Below, piece after piece: positions 33,933 to 44,968 of a stretch of 64,000 nt of DNA. The stretch's first letter is position 1; every line of letters begins with the position of its first letter. The position numbers and the translations under genes were made by a program. The notes under the pieces were generated by a model. The model was given only the letters and a program-made list of their open reading frames with translations, was not told where the DNA came from and ran no database searches. This DNA is from Pleurotus djamor (taxonomy: Eukaryota; Basidiomycota; Agaricomycetes; Agaricales; Pleurotaceae), in contig JAPEVF010000120.1 of assembly GCA_029747585.1 (NCBI GenBank), forward strand, positions 9,995 through 73,994, read 5' to 3'.

Positions 33933-35248
33933 TTACGGACTCGCATACTCAAGCTCGAGCTCAGCTCTCAACGGTTCCCACCACCCTTCAAACATCCACG
34001 CAGTGGGTATGATTACATTCTCTCGTGTCGACTTTGTGTCATCACGGAAATACCGAGAGACTTTTGCATCATCGCTAGAGTTGGGTGTGTTTTCCTGTAC
34101 TTCTCGGTATGCGATGTCTATGACGCGTAGACAAGGGTGGTGGTCGTATAGCGGTTGGAGATCGTCGCGCGAGTAACGGGGCTGGGGAGGAGAGGATATG
34201 GTGCTCGTGTTCCTCGCAAAATGGACGTAAGAGAGTCTTGCTGACGCGATGTCCATGAAGTGGCTGGCTTCAAGCTACCAAACGGTGAAGAAGCCTAAGT
34301 AACAGTAGACGAGAGAGTGAACGGACGTACATGTTGTTTCATATCAAAGAGGAAAGAAAGGTACAACCATTCAAGTGATCGAAGGTACGGTCCAATCACT
34401 TTGATGACGTCGATTTCGTAGCAGATAGCGATCTTCAGAGAGACAATGTCCCTGAATACAGCCTTGTGGCCGTGAACCCAGAGTGCACAGAACGCNAAAC
34501 GTCTCGAGATGGCGTATAGGCGCAACGTTAACAGCAGTACCCCAATTATCGGGGTAGTTGCTCTGAAAAGTGTGTAATCGCTCGAGAGATGAAGGAGGGA
34601 GAGCGTCGAGGGCCTCAGTGACCGAGGAGAGGGAGAGGAACGTCAACGACGACCGTTGTGAAAGGAGGAACGCTTTGAATACTTCATGATCTTCTGGATT
34701 GAGAACGGCGCATGAGAAGTGCGTCAGAGTGAGCGTAGGCGAGTTTTTCGTGGGGTTAGACAAGATGGATCGCATACTACGGGCTCTTTCATGGACAATG
34801 TATAGTTTCTTGAGGTTAGTGAGAAGGGGTAGGATAAGGCATATTTGATGAGATGGCTCAAAATCGGCGTACATCTCAACGAGAGTTTTGATGTGCTTTG
34901 CAAGGCTTGGATTAGCGACGCATGCAAAATGGAGGAGATTGACGCGGGAAGTCCAGAGGTGCGTCGACGGTTGGGTGCTTCGTTTGGGGCAGTGTGTTTG
35001 GATGTTCTCCTTATCATCGATCAAGATGGATTCGTAGATCAGTGGTATTGCGATGGAATAAATGGTGCGGGAGACAGTGAGAAGAGGGGAAAGAATGTTT
35101 CTGTAGGGAGAGCAACCGAGGTTTTGGATGACGATTTGCCAGAGTTCAACTGGTAGGCGAGGACGCGATCCCTCTGCAAGGAAATGAACACAGAAAGTCA
35201 GTGCGGTTCACGGTGACTTTGGGTACGTATCCGATACGCACGTTGCAT
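33933..35248 (-). CDS. F-box/LRR-like protein (family copy 1)
   Basis: Exons on the minus strand are 35248-35242, 35173-34331 and 34274-33933. The first coding exon is only seven bases (ATGCAAC before GTGCGT). The protein opens MQQGSRPRLPVELWQIVI, the family F-box, then RNILSPLLTVSRTIYSIAI and a Leu-rich body, ending IDIAYREVQ...EGWWEPLRAELELE. A single N at 34496 breaks the frame. Dropping it restores alignment with the paralogue at 61346 (ETFAFCALW against ETYSFNSHW) and makes the exons sum to whole codons (396 residues). It is the mirrored partner of 61346-62638. Likely role: an SCF-type adaptor with unknown substrate. Confidence 0.65.
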
Positions 35249-35565
35249 CCCGAAGATATCCCAATAGGTAAAATCGGAGACTAATGCAGTTAACCGTCGT
35301 ACTGAACGGTGTCGTGCCCAACGGTGGGATTTCAAATCGTGCAAGTCAGAAGTAAAGGTGCGTTTGTATTGTTTGGCTTGGTTCTCGTGTACAAACCACC
35401 GCAAACTGCTCTTATGGTAAACGCTTCGACTTGGCCTCGACACGACTTCAACGGAAGCATTACAACTAACACCACCTTCAAACCCACCGTCCGTGACAAG
35501 GTCAGATGCGGCGTTCGAGCAGTTCTCCATATCAAGCTCTCATTCTGACCGTTGAATCCACAGAT

Positions 35566-36014
35566 ATGGGAAACTTACCTTTCGAGCTCTGGGAAGAGAT
35601 CATCTTGGATCTCTGTTCAGTCTCGCGCCATCGAAACGACCTTCACCCTCTCCTTAAAATCTCCCAAGTCTTCTACGACTCGTTGATTCCTACAATCTAC
35701 GAGACAATCCTCATTAAAGACGACGAAAGTGGAGGCAGGCCTCAGTTTTACGATCTATCGAATGGGACACTGAGCCGCATACCAGGGTCTCGCCTTCACG
35801 AGTGTATCTTCTTCACTTCGCGGTAGAAAGCACTTGCGGGAAGGGTGATTATCACTCCCTTCAATTCATTGACTTTGCGCATCGCGAGAGTCTTGGACTT
35901 GTCTTGGACCTCCCATATCTCGACAGACGACTAAAGAGGTTTGTCGTGACGTGTCTATACTTGAAGCGTAGTGGGAGCCTTTGATACATAATTTAGGATA
36001 TCTGCTAGAAAATA
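35566..36014 (+). pseudogene. F-box gene remnant (family copy 2)
   Basis: It opens MGNLPFELWEEIILDLCSVS, then RNDLHPLLKISQVFYDSLIP, closely matching the gene at 59405-60649. Around 35780 the frame shifts so that it reads RLHECIFFTSR and stops at 35824-35826; the intact paralogue has the same DNA (CACTTCGCGGTAGA) in another frame. Most of the Leu-rich body is then missing. The 3' end of the gene reappears at about 35965 (GGGAGCCTTTGATACAT, then CTAGAAAATATCTAG). The result is a frameshifted copy with a large internal deletion. Confidence 0.7.
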
Positions 36015-36358
36015 TCTAGGTAGTAGATAGAGTAGGGTCAATTTTCAAGTAAACGGCGTTTCATGTTTTCCCTGGGTGCGGCGCGTGATCCCGCGTCATC
36101 GTTCTGCATTCCTTCCCTCCAATTTTTCTCGCTTCAAAGCACGGCGACGCGCTCAACGTTGAAAACTTCACGACATCTTTGACGCCGTAGCTCCGGTAAA
36201 CCGTATGAGACTTGCACGCTGTGTGAGAAAAGCGATGCTTGACAGCCATCATCGCCACACACCATGAGGAAACCTCGAGGCTCTTTTTCAAGCTCACAAC
36301 CACCTCGAAGCCTTGTTCTACGGCCCCAGCATCGAGTTTGAACGCAAAGCTAGTCCTC

Positions 36359-37600
36359 ATGCAAGGTTCGAATCAGCCCTCCGTCCGAGTTTTTGATTCT
36401 CATCGTCGACTATACAGAGACTCAAAGCTTACCGCCCGAGCTTTGGCGACAGATCGTCCAGGAGCTCGACTCTCCTCACCGAAACGACCTCCATCCACTC
36501 CTTACAGTGTGCCATATCTTCCATGATGTGCTGATTCGTCTCGTCTACGAGACCATATTCATCGATGGCTACGAACTTCTCCGTGGGTACAGCGTGGCGG
36601 AACGGGTTATTGAACCATGGTCTACTCACCTAGACATCTCCCGTGCTCACTTCCTCTCTGCCACCCTGCAGAATAAACCTCACCTGGCACGAATGGTGAC
36701 ATCCTTCGTTGACATGCGGCGCATGGCATACTCCGAAAGTCCCACCCAGCACATTCTACCCCACCTCACAAACCTCCGCCGACTACATATTTCATGTGCA
36801 GAAGAAAATGACATCCTAGCGTTACCGTCGTCTCTGGTGTTGACACACCTGTCTTTGCCTAACCACGATGATCGTAATCCTTCGTCGTTCAAAGCACTCC
36901 TTGCCTCGCAGCATTGCACTGTGACTTTTCTACGGATAGAACTAATATTTGGACCATCTCAGTTCTTACCATCTTCCCTGCCATCGTTACACACATATGC
37001 ATGCGACTATGCGGAATATTGGGATCAACTGGTTGAAATTGCCCCTATACAACACTTTTCGTCAACCTCATTCCGCTCCGACTGGATATGTCACCCCAAA
37101 CATGTCTTCTCAAACTTGGTGTCTCTTAGTATTTCACCAGGTTTCCCACATCTTGAAATACTCAAGATCGGTTGTTACCTCAACTCACTCCAACTCTTCC
37201 GAGTCATCGTTTGGGAGAATGATTGGGGTTCACAAGTGAGTCAGGATGCTCATCGCTTGCTCATTTTGTTTGGTGCTAAATAATGCATGAACAGTTTGGT
37301 GTTGAAAACCTCGTGACCGCATCATCGTCTTCGCTCTCCTACATCCATTTTGGCAAAAGCAAGATCGGGGACGAAGCATATACATACCAGCCTGGGGACC
37401 TAAACAAGCTTTGGGACCTCTATCCCCTTCTCCGCGTCATCGATATTGCACACAAGCCAAAGCTCGCTGAAGCCGGTGTCTCTCGGTATTTTCGTGATGG
37501 TCGAGTTGATGGGGAAGTTTTTATCCGTCCGGTGTCAGTATTTGAGGCTTGGTGGGAGCCTTTGAGGGATGATATAGGATATGTCCTGGAAAATGTCTAG
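36359..37600 (+). CDS. F-box/LRR-like protein (family copy 3)
   Basis: Exons 36359-36365, 36418-37235 and 37295-37600 give 376 residues with no break. The first coding exon is the seven-base ATGCAAG. The protein opens MQETQSLPPELWRQIVQELD, then SPHRNDLHPLLTVCHIFHDV and VYETIFIDGYE. A Leu-rich middle follows (ILPHLTNLRRLHISCAEEND), and it ends VFEAWWEPLRDDIGYVLENV. The last exon has 102 codons, like its relatives at 56.2 and 59.4 kb. It is the best preserved member of the left arm and the mirrored partner of 56169-57413. Probable SCF adaptor; substrate unknown. Confidence 0.75.
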
Positions 37601-39100
37601 TTACTGGGTGTGGTCATTTGGAGTCAACGCCGAATGATTTGGTGTTTCTTCAAATAGGAGACATCTCCTGAAACGTAGCGCCGAACTTTCCTTTTGCTTA
37701 GCGCGCGATTACGCGTTGTCTCTTCTTCCTTGCATCCGCCATTTTCTCTCTCCCCTCAAGCGTCCTTTCTTCGAATATCGTCGACGCGCTCAACGTTGAA
37801 GATTTCCTGTATCAAGACACCCTGGAATCTAAGCTCCGGCGACGAAAACGACATGCACGCTGTGTTCGCATGGCTGTGCTCTCCTTGATTTTCGCTACCC
37901 CGTGGCACAAATGAAAACCTCGAAACAACGATTCGAGTTGGTACGTTGACCTCTAACATTCGCCGATTGGTCTCTTTTGCTGATTGGTCCCGGTTTGCCG
38001 TTCACCCAGATGCAAGATGTATGAAGGAGGGCCTGGAGTTCGTGTGGCGGCGGAAGCGATAATTGCGCTCTAGACTCGGGCACGTCGTCGAGTGTGTGTG
38101 TGTGTGGCGGTTAGATCTGGGCCCTGGAAGTACGTGTTTACTTCCTTCTACGTTCCCCTTGTTCTCATTTGTTCGTAATGCTGATGCTATCCCTAGCCTA
38201 GAATGACCACGTCCATGGCTTCCTCATGTGCGACAGCTCGAGTGCAGCAAGGCTTTTTTTTCTCGCTTTTCGCCGTCTTCGCAAACCATCATCCGTTGGT
38301 GGAACCCGATTGGCCGCTTGGTCGAGTTCAAACCCAACTTGGAGGTACGTCCTGGTGTCTACGGCACATATCCCCTCGTCTCATCGGGTTCCTGTGCAGT
38401 CATAGCTGGACCCGAAGCCCACGATATCATCGGTAGATGCTGATGATATGATTGTAACGCTCGGAGCATTAGGAACCGGGGCTTGAAGCTTGAAGGTACG
38501 TCTTTCCGCCATCGAATTTCGTAGCCCGTGCTCAATATGGTGCTACAAACGTAGACCTCGAATTAGCCATTGATCCGCGACGTCGTTGTCCTTCTGGTCA
38601 TAGACGCGAGCGGCGCTCCTCTGCCTCCTTCCTTACACGTCCCCAGAGTGCTGAAGGTTCTGTATACATGGTGCGTGATACTGTCCTGGACGTTTATGCT
38701 GCTTACTGACAATGCTATTATCGGATGTAGAGCTCTACACGTGTCCCTCCCTGTACCGCAACCGTGTTGGCGAGCTGCGATTACCCTCCCTGTCTGCGGC
38801 GCCGTTGGACTCTGTCGTTCACGTCCTGCATGGTCATCATCATGGATTTTCACTACCTCGTCTCTGTTGCTAACGTCTGTCATGAGTCCCGCGTCAATGT
38901 CTCCCCTTGAGTCGAGCTCTCGTTGTGAAGGCAAGCTCGGTCTTTGTCCCTCGTTTCCGTTCTGTTCTCTGGTCCTTCCGGCTCTCCTAGACTTGGCGCA
39001 CGCACGCACGCACGATGATGACTACCTGGCCCGGAGGTTTGTTTGCAATGTTACTTTCGCCACGTACAACTCCTTTTACTCCCCCTCACGATGACCATCC
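37601..39100. other. Eroded flanking module, left arm
   Basis: The segment from 37699 to about 38530 resembles the complement of about 55200-56062. Shared landmarks are the 18-base element at 37699, CGCGCTCAACGTTGAAGA, GCGGAAGCGATAATTG, GATCTGGGCCCTGG and GGTACGTCTTTCCG. Copies disagree in frame and carry stops, so I call no gene. The segment 38563-39094 is open on both strands without recognisable domains. Confidence 0.45.
37699..37716 (+). repeat. 18-base element shared by F-box 3' flanks, copy a
   Basis: TAGCGCGCGATTACGCGT, 98 bases after the stop of the F-box gene ending at 37600. Identical copies lie on the minus strand at 56045-56062 and 59273-59290. A degenerate version is near 36080. 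Confidence 0.7.
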
Positions 39101-42100
39101 ATATCATTGCTTGTTTCACTCGCGAACTCTGAGCGTTGCTTACGTACCCATGCTCGTCGCCACCGTTTTCGAATGCTACCTTTTCCCTCTACCCATTTCC
39201 ATTCCTGCCAACCGATCAGATATATATATATATATCTTCTCCCCCAAATCCCCGAAGTCGTCTCCGATCAACGTCCACCCCCATCCAATCACCACCCCGT
39301 CATCATCCAACACATCGTTTTTCGTTCATACATGACATCTCCCTCCCACCCCGTTCGACGTTCTGTCACTCAACCTACATATCCGTCCCCTTCAAACCCA
39401 CGTCCTATGAATACTCTTTTTTTTCGTGGTTTCGGTCCCCATTTGTCTTTGCGATCAGCGCTCGGAATATACGTATACGCCCATCCCCATTCTATGGTGA
39501 ACGTTGTCGGTGCCGGGACGTGTTATCAACCGTTGCGTTTACCTCGCTGCATGCTCCTCGTACGCTATCATACCGCCCTGTTGTCTGGTTACCTTTGGTT
39601 TACCCCATTTTCCCCGACCATGCTCGGCAGAATTTTTCGTTCTAAGGTCGTACGTCCATAGACAACGGCTCTCATTCATGGACAATTAATTGAGTACGTT
39701 TACGCGCTTCTTCACACGAATGGGAANTTTTTTAAACGGAGGACAGAGTCACCTTGTGTACACGGCTTTCTAGAAGACGAGGAGAACCAATGCCCTCATG
39801 AAGAAATAGAAATAGCATGACCACCATGAATGTTCGATGTTCCATGCACCTTGTCCTCGAGCTCTCGAGTACTTAGCTCGGGAGCAATTCCCCACCCAAA
39901 CAAGCTTCCGTTGGGTGATTGGGTGATTGGGCGTTTGGTGGACTCGGGCTTCTAGCTCTAGACTCGAGTTCCATGTTTCATTTTACTCTCGTTCACGTTA
40001 GATCTTGCGATCTCCGTCGAAAGTTTCTTTTCCAGACGGGTCGGTTAATTCTTTGTCCCCGTCCTATTTCCATTTACCCCATTTTCAGGGATTCGCACGC
40101 GCGTGGACTCTGGGAGGCTTTTCTGATTCTGTGTGTGTTTTCCGTTCTCATCTGAGGTATCTTTGATCTTTTTGCCTTACGATTTGGCATTCTGTGATGG
40201 TGTGTGTTTTCAGTGTCCCGTAATGGATTCAGACACGTAGCTGTAAACCTCGGTGAAGCGATCTTCCTCTTCAATCGTCGCTACCATTCTGATCGCCTGC
40301 ACGCACAGCCGACTACAGATTGAAGTGGATCGCACCATACGCGTTTTATCTTCAACGGAGGTACGACACAGCCTCATCATCGTTCAATTTTATCCTCCGT
40401 TGAACTCGTTCCGTCGTGCTTTCACTGGCTAGATTTGATTTCGAGCCATCATGCATGAACGCACATGGGTCCGTACAGCTGCAGGTTTACATCCCTTCTT
40501 TTCCCTTGATCTTCCCTGCCAGTGGGCTTCGAACTTCCTGATGGATGGATGGACGGATGGACGTGGACGCACGCGTGGGGGGTCTAGACTGTATGCCCAT
40601 TTAGCGAGTATTCGACGGTTCAATGATCCTAGATAATATCTGAATGGAGGAGTCTGCTTAAGAATGATAATTGAGTCGTTTGTTCCGTTGGCGGTTCAGG
40701 CACGGCTTCGGCGAAGAGGTGACTCGGAGAGGAAGGCGATTGAAAGTTCATTGAATAGACGGATGAATCATGAATGATCCAAACTGTCAAGTTGGTCATG
40801 CAATTGTGAGTGATCCACGCGGGACGGAAGGCGTAGGTGGGATTTTCTTGCTTTTACATCCAACAATGAAGGAAATCGTACCATTAGATGGACTGAAAAC
40901 ACGAGTGGGCGAGGAAGTTTGAGACATCGTGGAGGTAAGCTTCGGTATCTTAGAATCGACGATGTGCCTAGAGAAGACGCAGTAAGTGCTAAAAGCACAC
41001 GCATGGGATTCTACTTATTCTGTATATAAAATCGCTTGAGGTGCACCGGCTTCGCACTCAAGCAATCCGGAACGATATCTCTAAGGTACCTGAGGTACCC
41101 GTCTCCTTGTGCCCGAGTCCCAATTATTCAGACAGTTGGGCATCACGGTTCGGCGTACCGAGACTTGAGAAGCTCTAGCTTCGTTTTTGTTCCTGCTCGT
41201 TCACCTTCGTTGAACTCCTCATCAAGGTAAACTCGCTCTCGTCTCACATTTCACCGGCTGCTTGTACTCTGGTGAGTCTTATGTACTTCCTAAGGTCCAT
41301 CCCAGACGTGACCATTTCAATGAAAAGAACGAAGTACATACGGTACCTCAGTTCCAGTCTCATCAAGGTTTTCATCTGGATTCTTCAGTTTCGGTTCGAC
41401 CTCCCGCGACGATCAACCCCGTCATTGTTCTTACTCTTACTCCTACTCCGACCCAAGTACTCACCGATCACATCCGTATCTAAACATTCTCATTCGCATG
41501 CTCGCAGCCTCGCACTAACCTAGCACCGTTTACTCACCTAGCACAGGTTACCGCCCGAACTCGAACTCCTACCCAAGCCTCGAAGCCTCCATACATCCTT
41601 CCTTCCTCCTTCGCCAGCACATCACCTAACCTAGCCCCGCTATCAGCGCTATCAAAGAATTGATTTTTCGCGTTTGCGTTGATGATCATCTCAGTGATGC
41701 CATGGTACGCATCGCCGAGAGGAATGGACCACAGCACATTTAATAAACGAATGAACGAACCAAGATTACGACGGGGACGGGAGTAACGAGCGTGCTTTGG
41801 AATCGTACATAACACACGTAGCTGAACGCTGGCTTCTGGCTTACCTACCAGCAGTACCCGATGTCCAACTCAAATCCATCATCCACTCTCTATCCCTTCC
41901 ATCATCCATCATTCGTCTCCCATCTCTTCCATCATCTACCCATCCATCTCCCATCTCATCCATCTCATCCATCTTCTTCTCTCCCAACGATCCGGGATAC
42001 ACGCACCAACACACCTGAATACCCCAGAAAACGACATAAGAGGGAGTATAACCTGAAAGGGTAATGATCAAAGAGGGAAAAAGGGAAAGAGAAAACTCTA

Positions 42101-44834
42101 ACGCCGCCTCCTGATATGCCTTATATTCCTGACACCCCGCACCGCCTTCGATCCAGAATCCAGACCTTTGAAGATTGAAGAAAATCCTTCCGTCGGTGCG
42201 ATGGGACGTATTTGGGTAAAACGCAAACGCAAAGATTTTCCGTTGAATGAGGGAAATGAGGGACGGAGGGTTGAGGCTGGAGGGTTGAGGATGCAGGATG
42301 GAAAGAGGATAGAATGAGGATACTCTAGAGGACACCGCCTCCGCCACTTCTAGATTCAGAGGAACCTGCATAGAATACGAGCCTGCGAAGGGGAGAGATG
42401 TGAATGGATAGAGTAAACGATAACGGAGTAGAGTATTGCTGGTGGTGGTATTTGCCTGAGCAGTGACCGAGTCTGAGTCGCTCCGTTCCGTTCCGAAACC
42501 GATCAAATTGTGTACTCGAGGTGGTCTTCGTATTTAGCATCGTGATTCGTTAGTAGTGGTGTACGACAAACACAGTCGCTGGAGTGGAAAGTACGTTGAC
42601 CTTTGAGGCCTAGGTACGTTTCGTAGATGGATCTCGGGATACTTACTTCTCCATCTTGTGGGCAGCGCTCCGCAGAAAGGCACACTACGCCGCTCGTCAC
42701 ATCAACCGACGGAGACAACGGGCGAAAGACACGATAGACCTGTCCTCATTCAGATTAGTAGCGGGGGATCGGGGTGCTTAGGTGGACGGTGGAGGGTCGA
42801 TGCTTGATGGACGGTCTGGAATCTAGACCTCCAGTCTAACAAACAATACTTCCGTCCGCAGACCTTGACTGAATCGACCCAAAGCAGAAGAAACGTCTTG
42901 GGGGGTTAAGAGGCTTGGAAGGGTAAAGATGGGTAAAAACGGTGGGTGTTCCTGGAACGTGGGGTAAATTGCCGTAGGCTCCTTGATTTTACTTTTTACG
43001 TTCCCTTTTACTCGTTATAGAGTAGCGCACCCTCGGAGAGTCCTGGACTGAGATTGGCTCGTCGACGTTTCAATTTGGACGGTTAGTCGGTTTTGTCGGT
43101 TTGGGCGGTTGTGATTGGGGGATTGGCAGCGGCAACGGCGACGGCGACGGTATTTTGAGAGTTCGGAGATTTAGCATGAGTTCATGTATCACGTACGCTA
43201 TAATTTTAAACGGAAACGGACACGGAGAGAGGGATCCGCGTAGGCGATAAGGCCAACGCGAGTACGACGTTTCGAACGCTGGCGTTTGGTATTGTGGTGG
43301 TGGTGAGTATGTATGTTTCGTTTTCGATGGGTAACGGAGAGATACTCATCAACTGCGTGGACGCATTCGATTGGCGTGATGAATGTTCATGTTCGTCGCA
43401 AAATTTACAATCAATGTGCTGGCCGCAAACCCACGTCTTGAACTTCTGATTATCGGTCTGAGTTGGTGAACAGCTCAGTTCGTCGGTGCCGTGTAATAGC
43501 AATGATAATAATGAATTGTCATCATCGTATGCATGATGCATCACATGGGTACGTGTTTTTGCGTTCGGCAGAGATACGGTTCTACACATAGATAACGCGG
43601 CCAACAAGAAAAGAAATCAAACCCAAACCAAACCGTTCACGGTGCCGAAGCCAAGCCCNAAAAAAATCCCAAGGGTGTTCGGTGGGTTTCTTCCTCTCCC
43701 ATCTGTGTCACACGCTCCCCGCATGCCCCCAACATCACTTCCTCGCCAACCAGGGAGTAGCTGAGGAGAACCGAGAAATATGTGAGGCGGGTGAAGGTGA
43801 AAGGGCGGATGTGAGTGGATACGACGGGTAGTCTGTTTGTCACCCGTAGGCGTTGTGGAGCTGATAACGTGGGTTTTTTGGTGCCTGACACACAAAAGTG
43901 TTCTTGGCGGCCGTTTATTCCGTCGATCATCAGCCTCACTTTCAGGAAAAAGGGGGCGAACAGAATGAACATAGAACCGCTCCCGCGATCGTCCTGCATG
44001 GAATTTCAAGGTACGAGAAGTTGGGATGGGTGGTATGTTCGAATTCGCGATGCTCGATTTACGTGAACTTTGAAGAGAGGTATGGTATGATACGGGTATG
44101 ATACGGTATGCATGATGGGTATGGTGGGTGGGTTATAGAAGGAAAGATGAAGGAGACTCTGACCGTTCCATGTGGAAGTTCTTCGGGGTGGAAAGGTCGT
44201 TCTTGTTGTTTTCATCTTTTTTTTTCGCGGGATTTTCCTTGGACATCGATTGGTCGGCTGCTTCCGTTGGATGAATCCGTCCACAACCTCACTCACTCCG
44301 TCAAGTTTTACGACCACCCATACCGTCGTCTCTATCAAAAGTCTAGCCCTCGTAAATTAAACTCTCTGCGTGTGTATGTTATGTTATGTTCGTACTTTCC
44401 CCGAAACGCGTTTTGGGGACGTCCTGTGTGGGGGGGGCTGGACTTGTGGCAGTGAAATGGGATAACGAGAACACGAAAGAAGAGGAAAAAAAGATAGACA
44501 TCGGGATAACGTTCCATCTGTCACTCGGAAACACACACGGGGGCACGGACCACAACCTCCGTCGGCCTCGTCTACCACAAGGGCCTAGAACCTCCCACAG
44601 GCAAAGAACCCGAGATAACGGTACAGATTGATTTTTTCATCATTTGAAACTCCGCTTAGAAGGGAGGAAGAAGCGGTGTGCCTGAGTTTGAGAGAAAAAG
44701 GCGCAAGGGGGAAGGAAAAGGTTAAAGTCGAGCTGGGAAATTTTACCCCTTGCTTTTTGTCCTAAGGCACCGTTCCTACCCAAATCTCCCCCTTCTTCCC
44801 CTCGACGCCAACAAAGGTTCCTTGCTCGTCGACG
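39101..44834. other. Gene-poor stretch, left arm end and spacer
   Basis: About 5.7 kb without a supported gene. It contains the outer part of the old left arm to about 42.4 kb, a short (AT)n run near 39219-39236, GATG-type repeats near 40540-40560, a (CATC)n-rich tract at about 41870-41985, and short GGTATGATAC repeats near 44080-44110. The frames at 41841-42506, 43206-43607 and 43617-44009 (minus) have no domain signature. Confidence 0.5.
41870..41985. repeat. (CATC/TCCATC)n-rich low-complexity tract
   Basis: Repeated CCATCATCCATC and CATCTCATCCATC units over about 115 bases. It reads as simple-sequence DNA and creates chance open frames on both strands. Confidence 0.7.
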
Positions 44835-44968
44835 CTAACGACGAGCAAACACACTTGATCGCCATCGACTACGGCGACGAAAAACGAGTTTTCTCCCGTA
44901 ACCGCTCGTTTTTTCCTTCCCTACTCCTTTCGTTTTTCCGTTTCCGGGTTCCTCTCTTATCGTCGTGC

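Larger units (their letters stand above)
33600..42400 (+). repeat. Old inverted repeat, left arm
   Basis: Segments pair in mirrored order with about 52300-62640. The F-box gene at 33.9-35.2 pairs with 61.3-62.6; 35.57-36.0 with 59.4-60.6; 36.36-37.6 with 56.2-57.4; the flanking modules 37.7-38.5 with 55.2-56.06. Then 39.3-40.1 (ATCATCCAACACATCG; GATCTTGCGATCTCCGT) pairs with 53.75-54.5, and GACACCGCCTCCGCCACTTC near 42330 pairs with its complement near 52300. Identity looks like 65-80 percent in non-coding parts, clearly older than the 27.7/50.4 kb pair. Edges are approximate. Confidence 0.65.

Noticed and set aside
36362..36376. GGTTCGAATC-like stretch resembling a tRNA B box
   Set aside because: It lies in the first intron of an F-box gene and no cloverleaf or A box is visible around it.
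41841..42506. 221-codon minus-strand frame
   Set aside because: Part is translated CATC-type simple sequence; the rest has no domain and no ATG-led conserved start.
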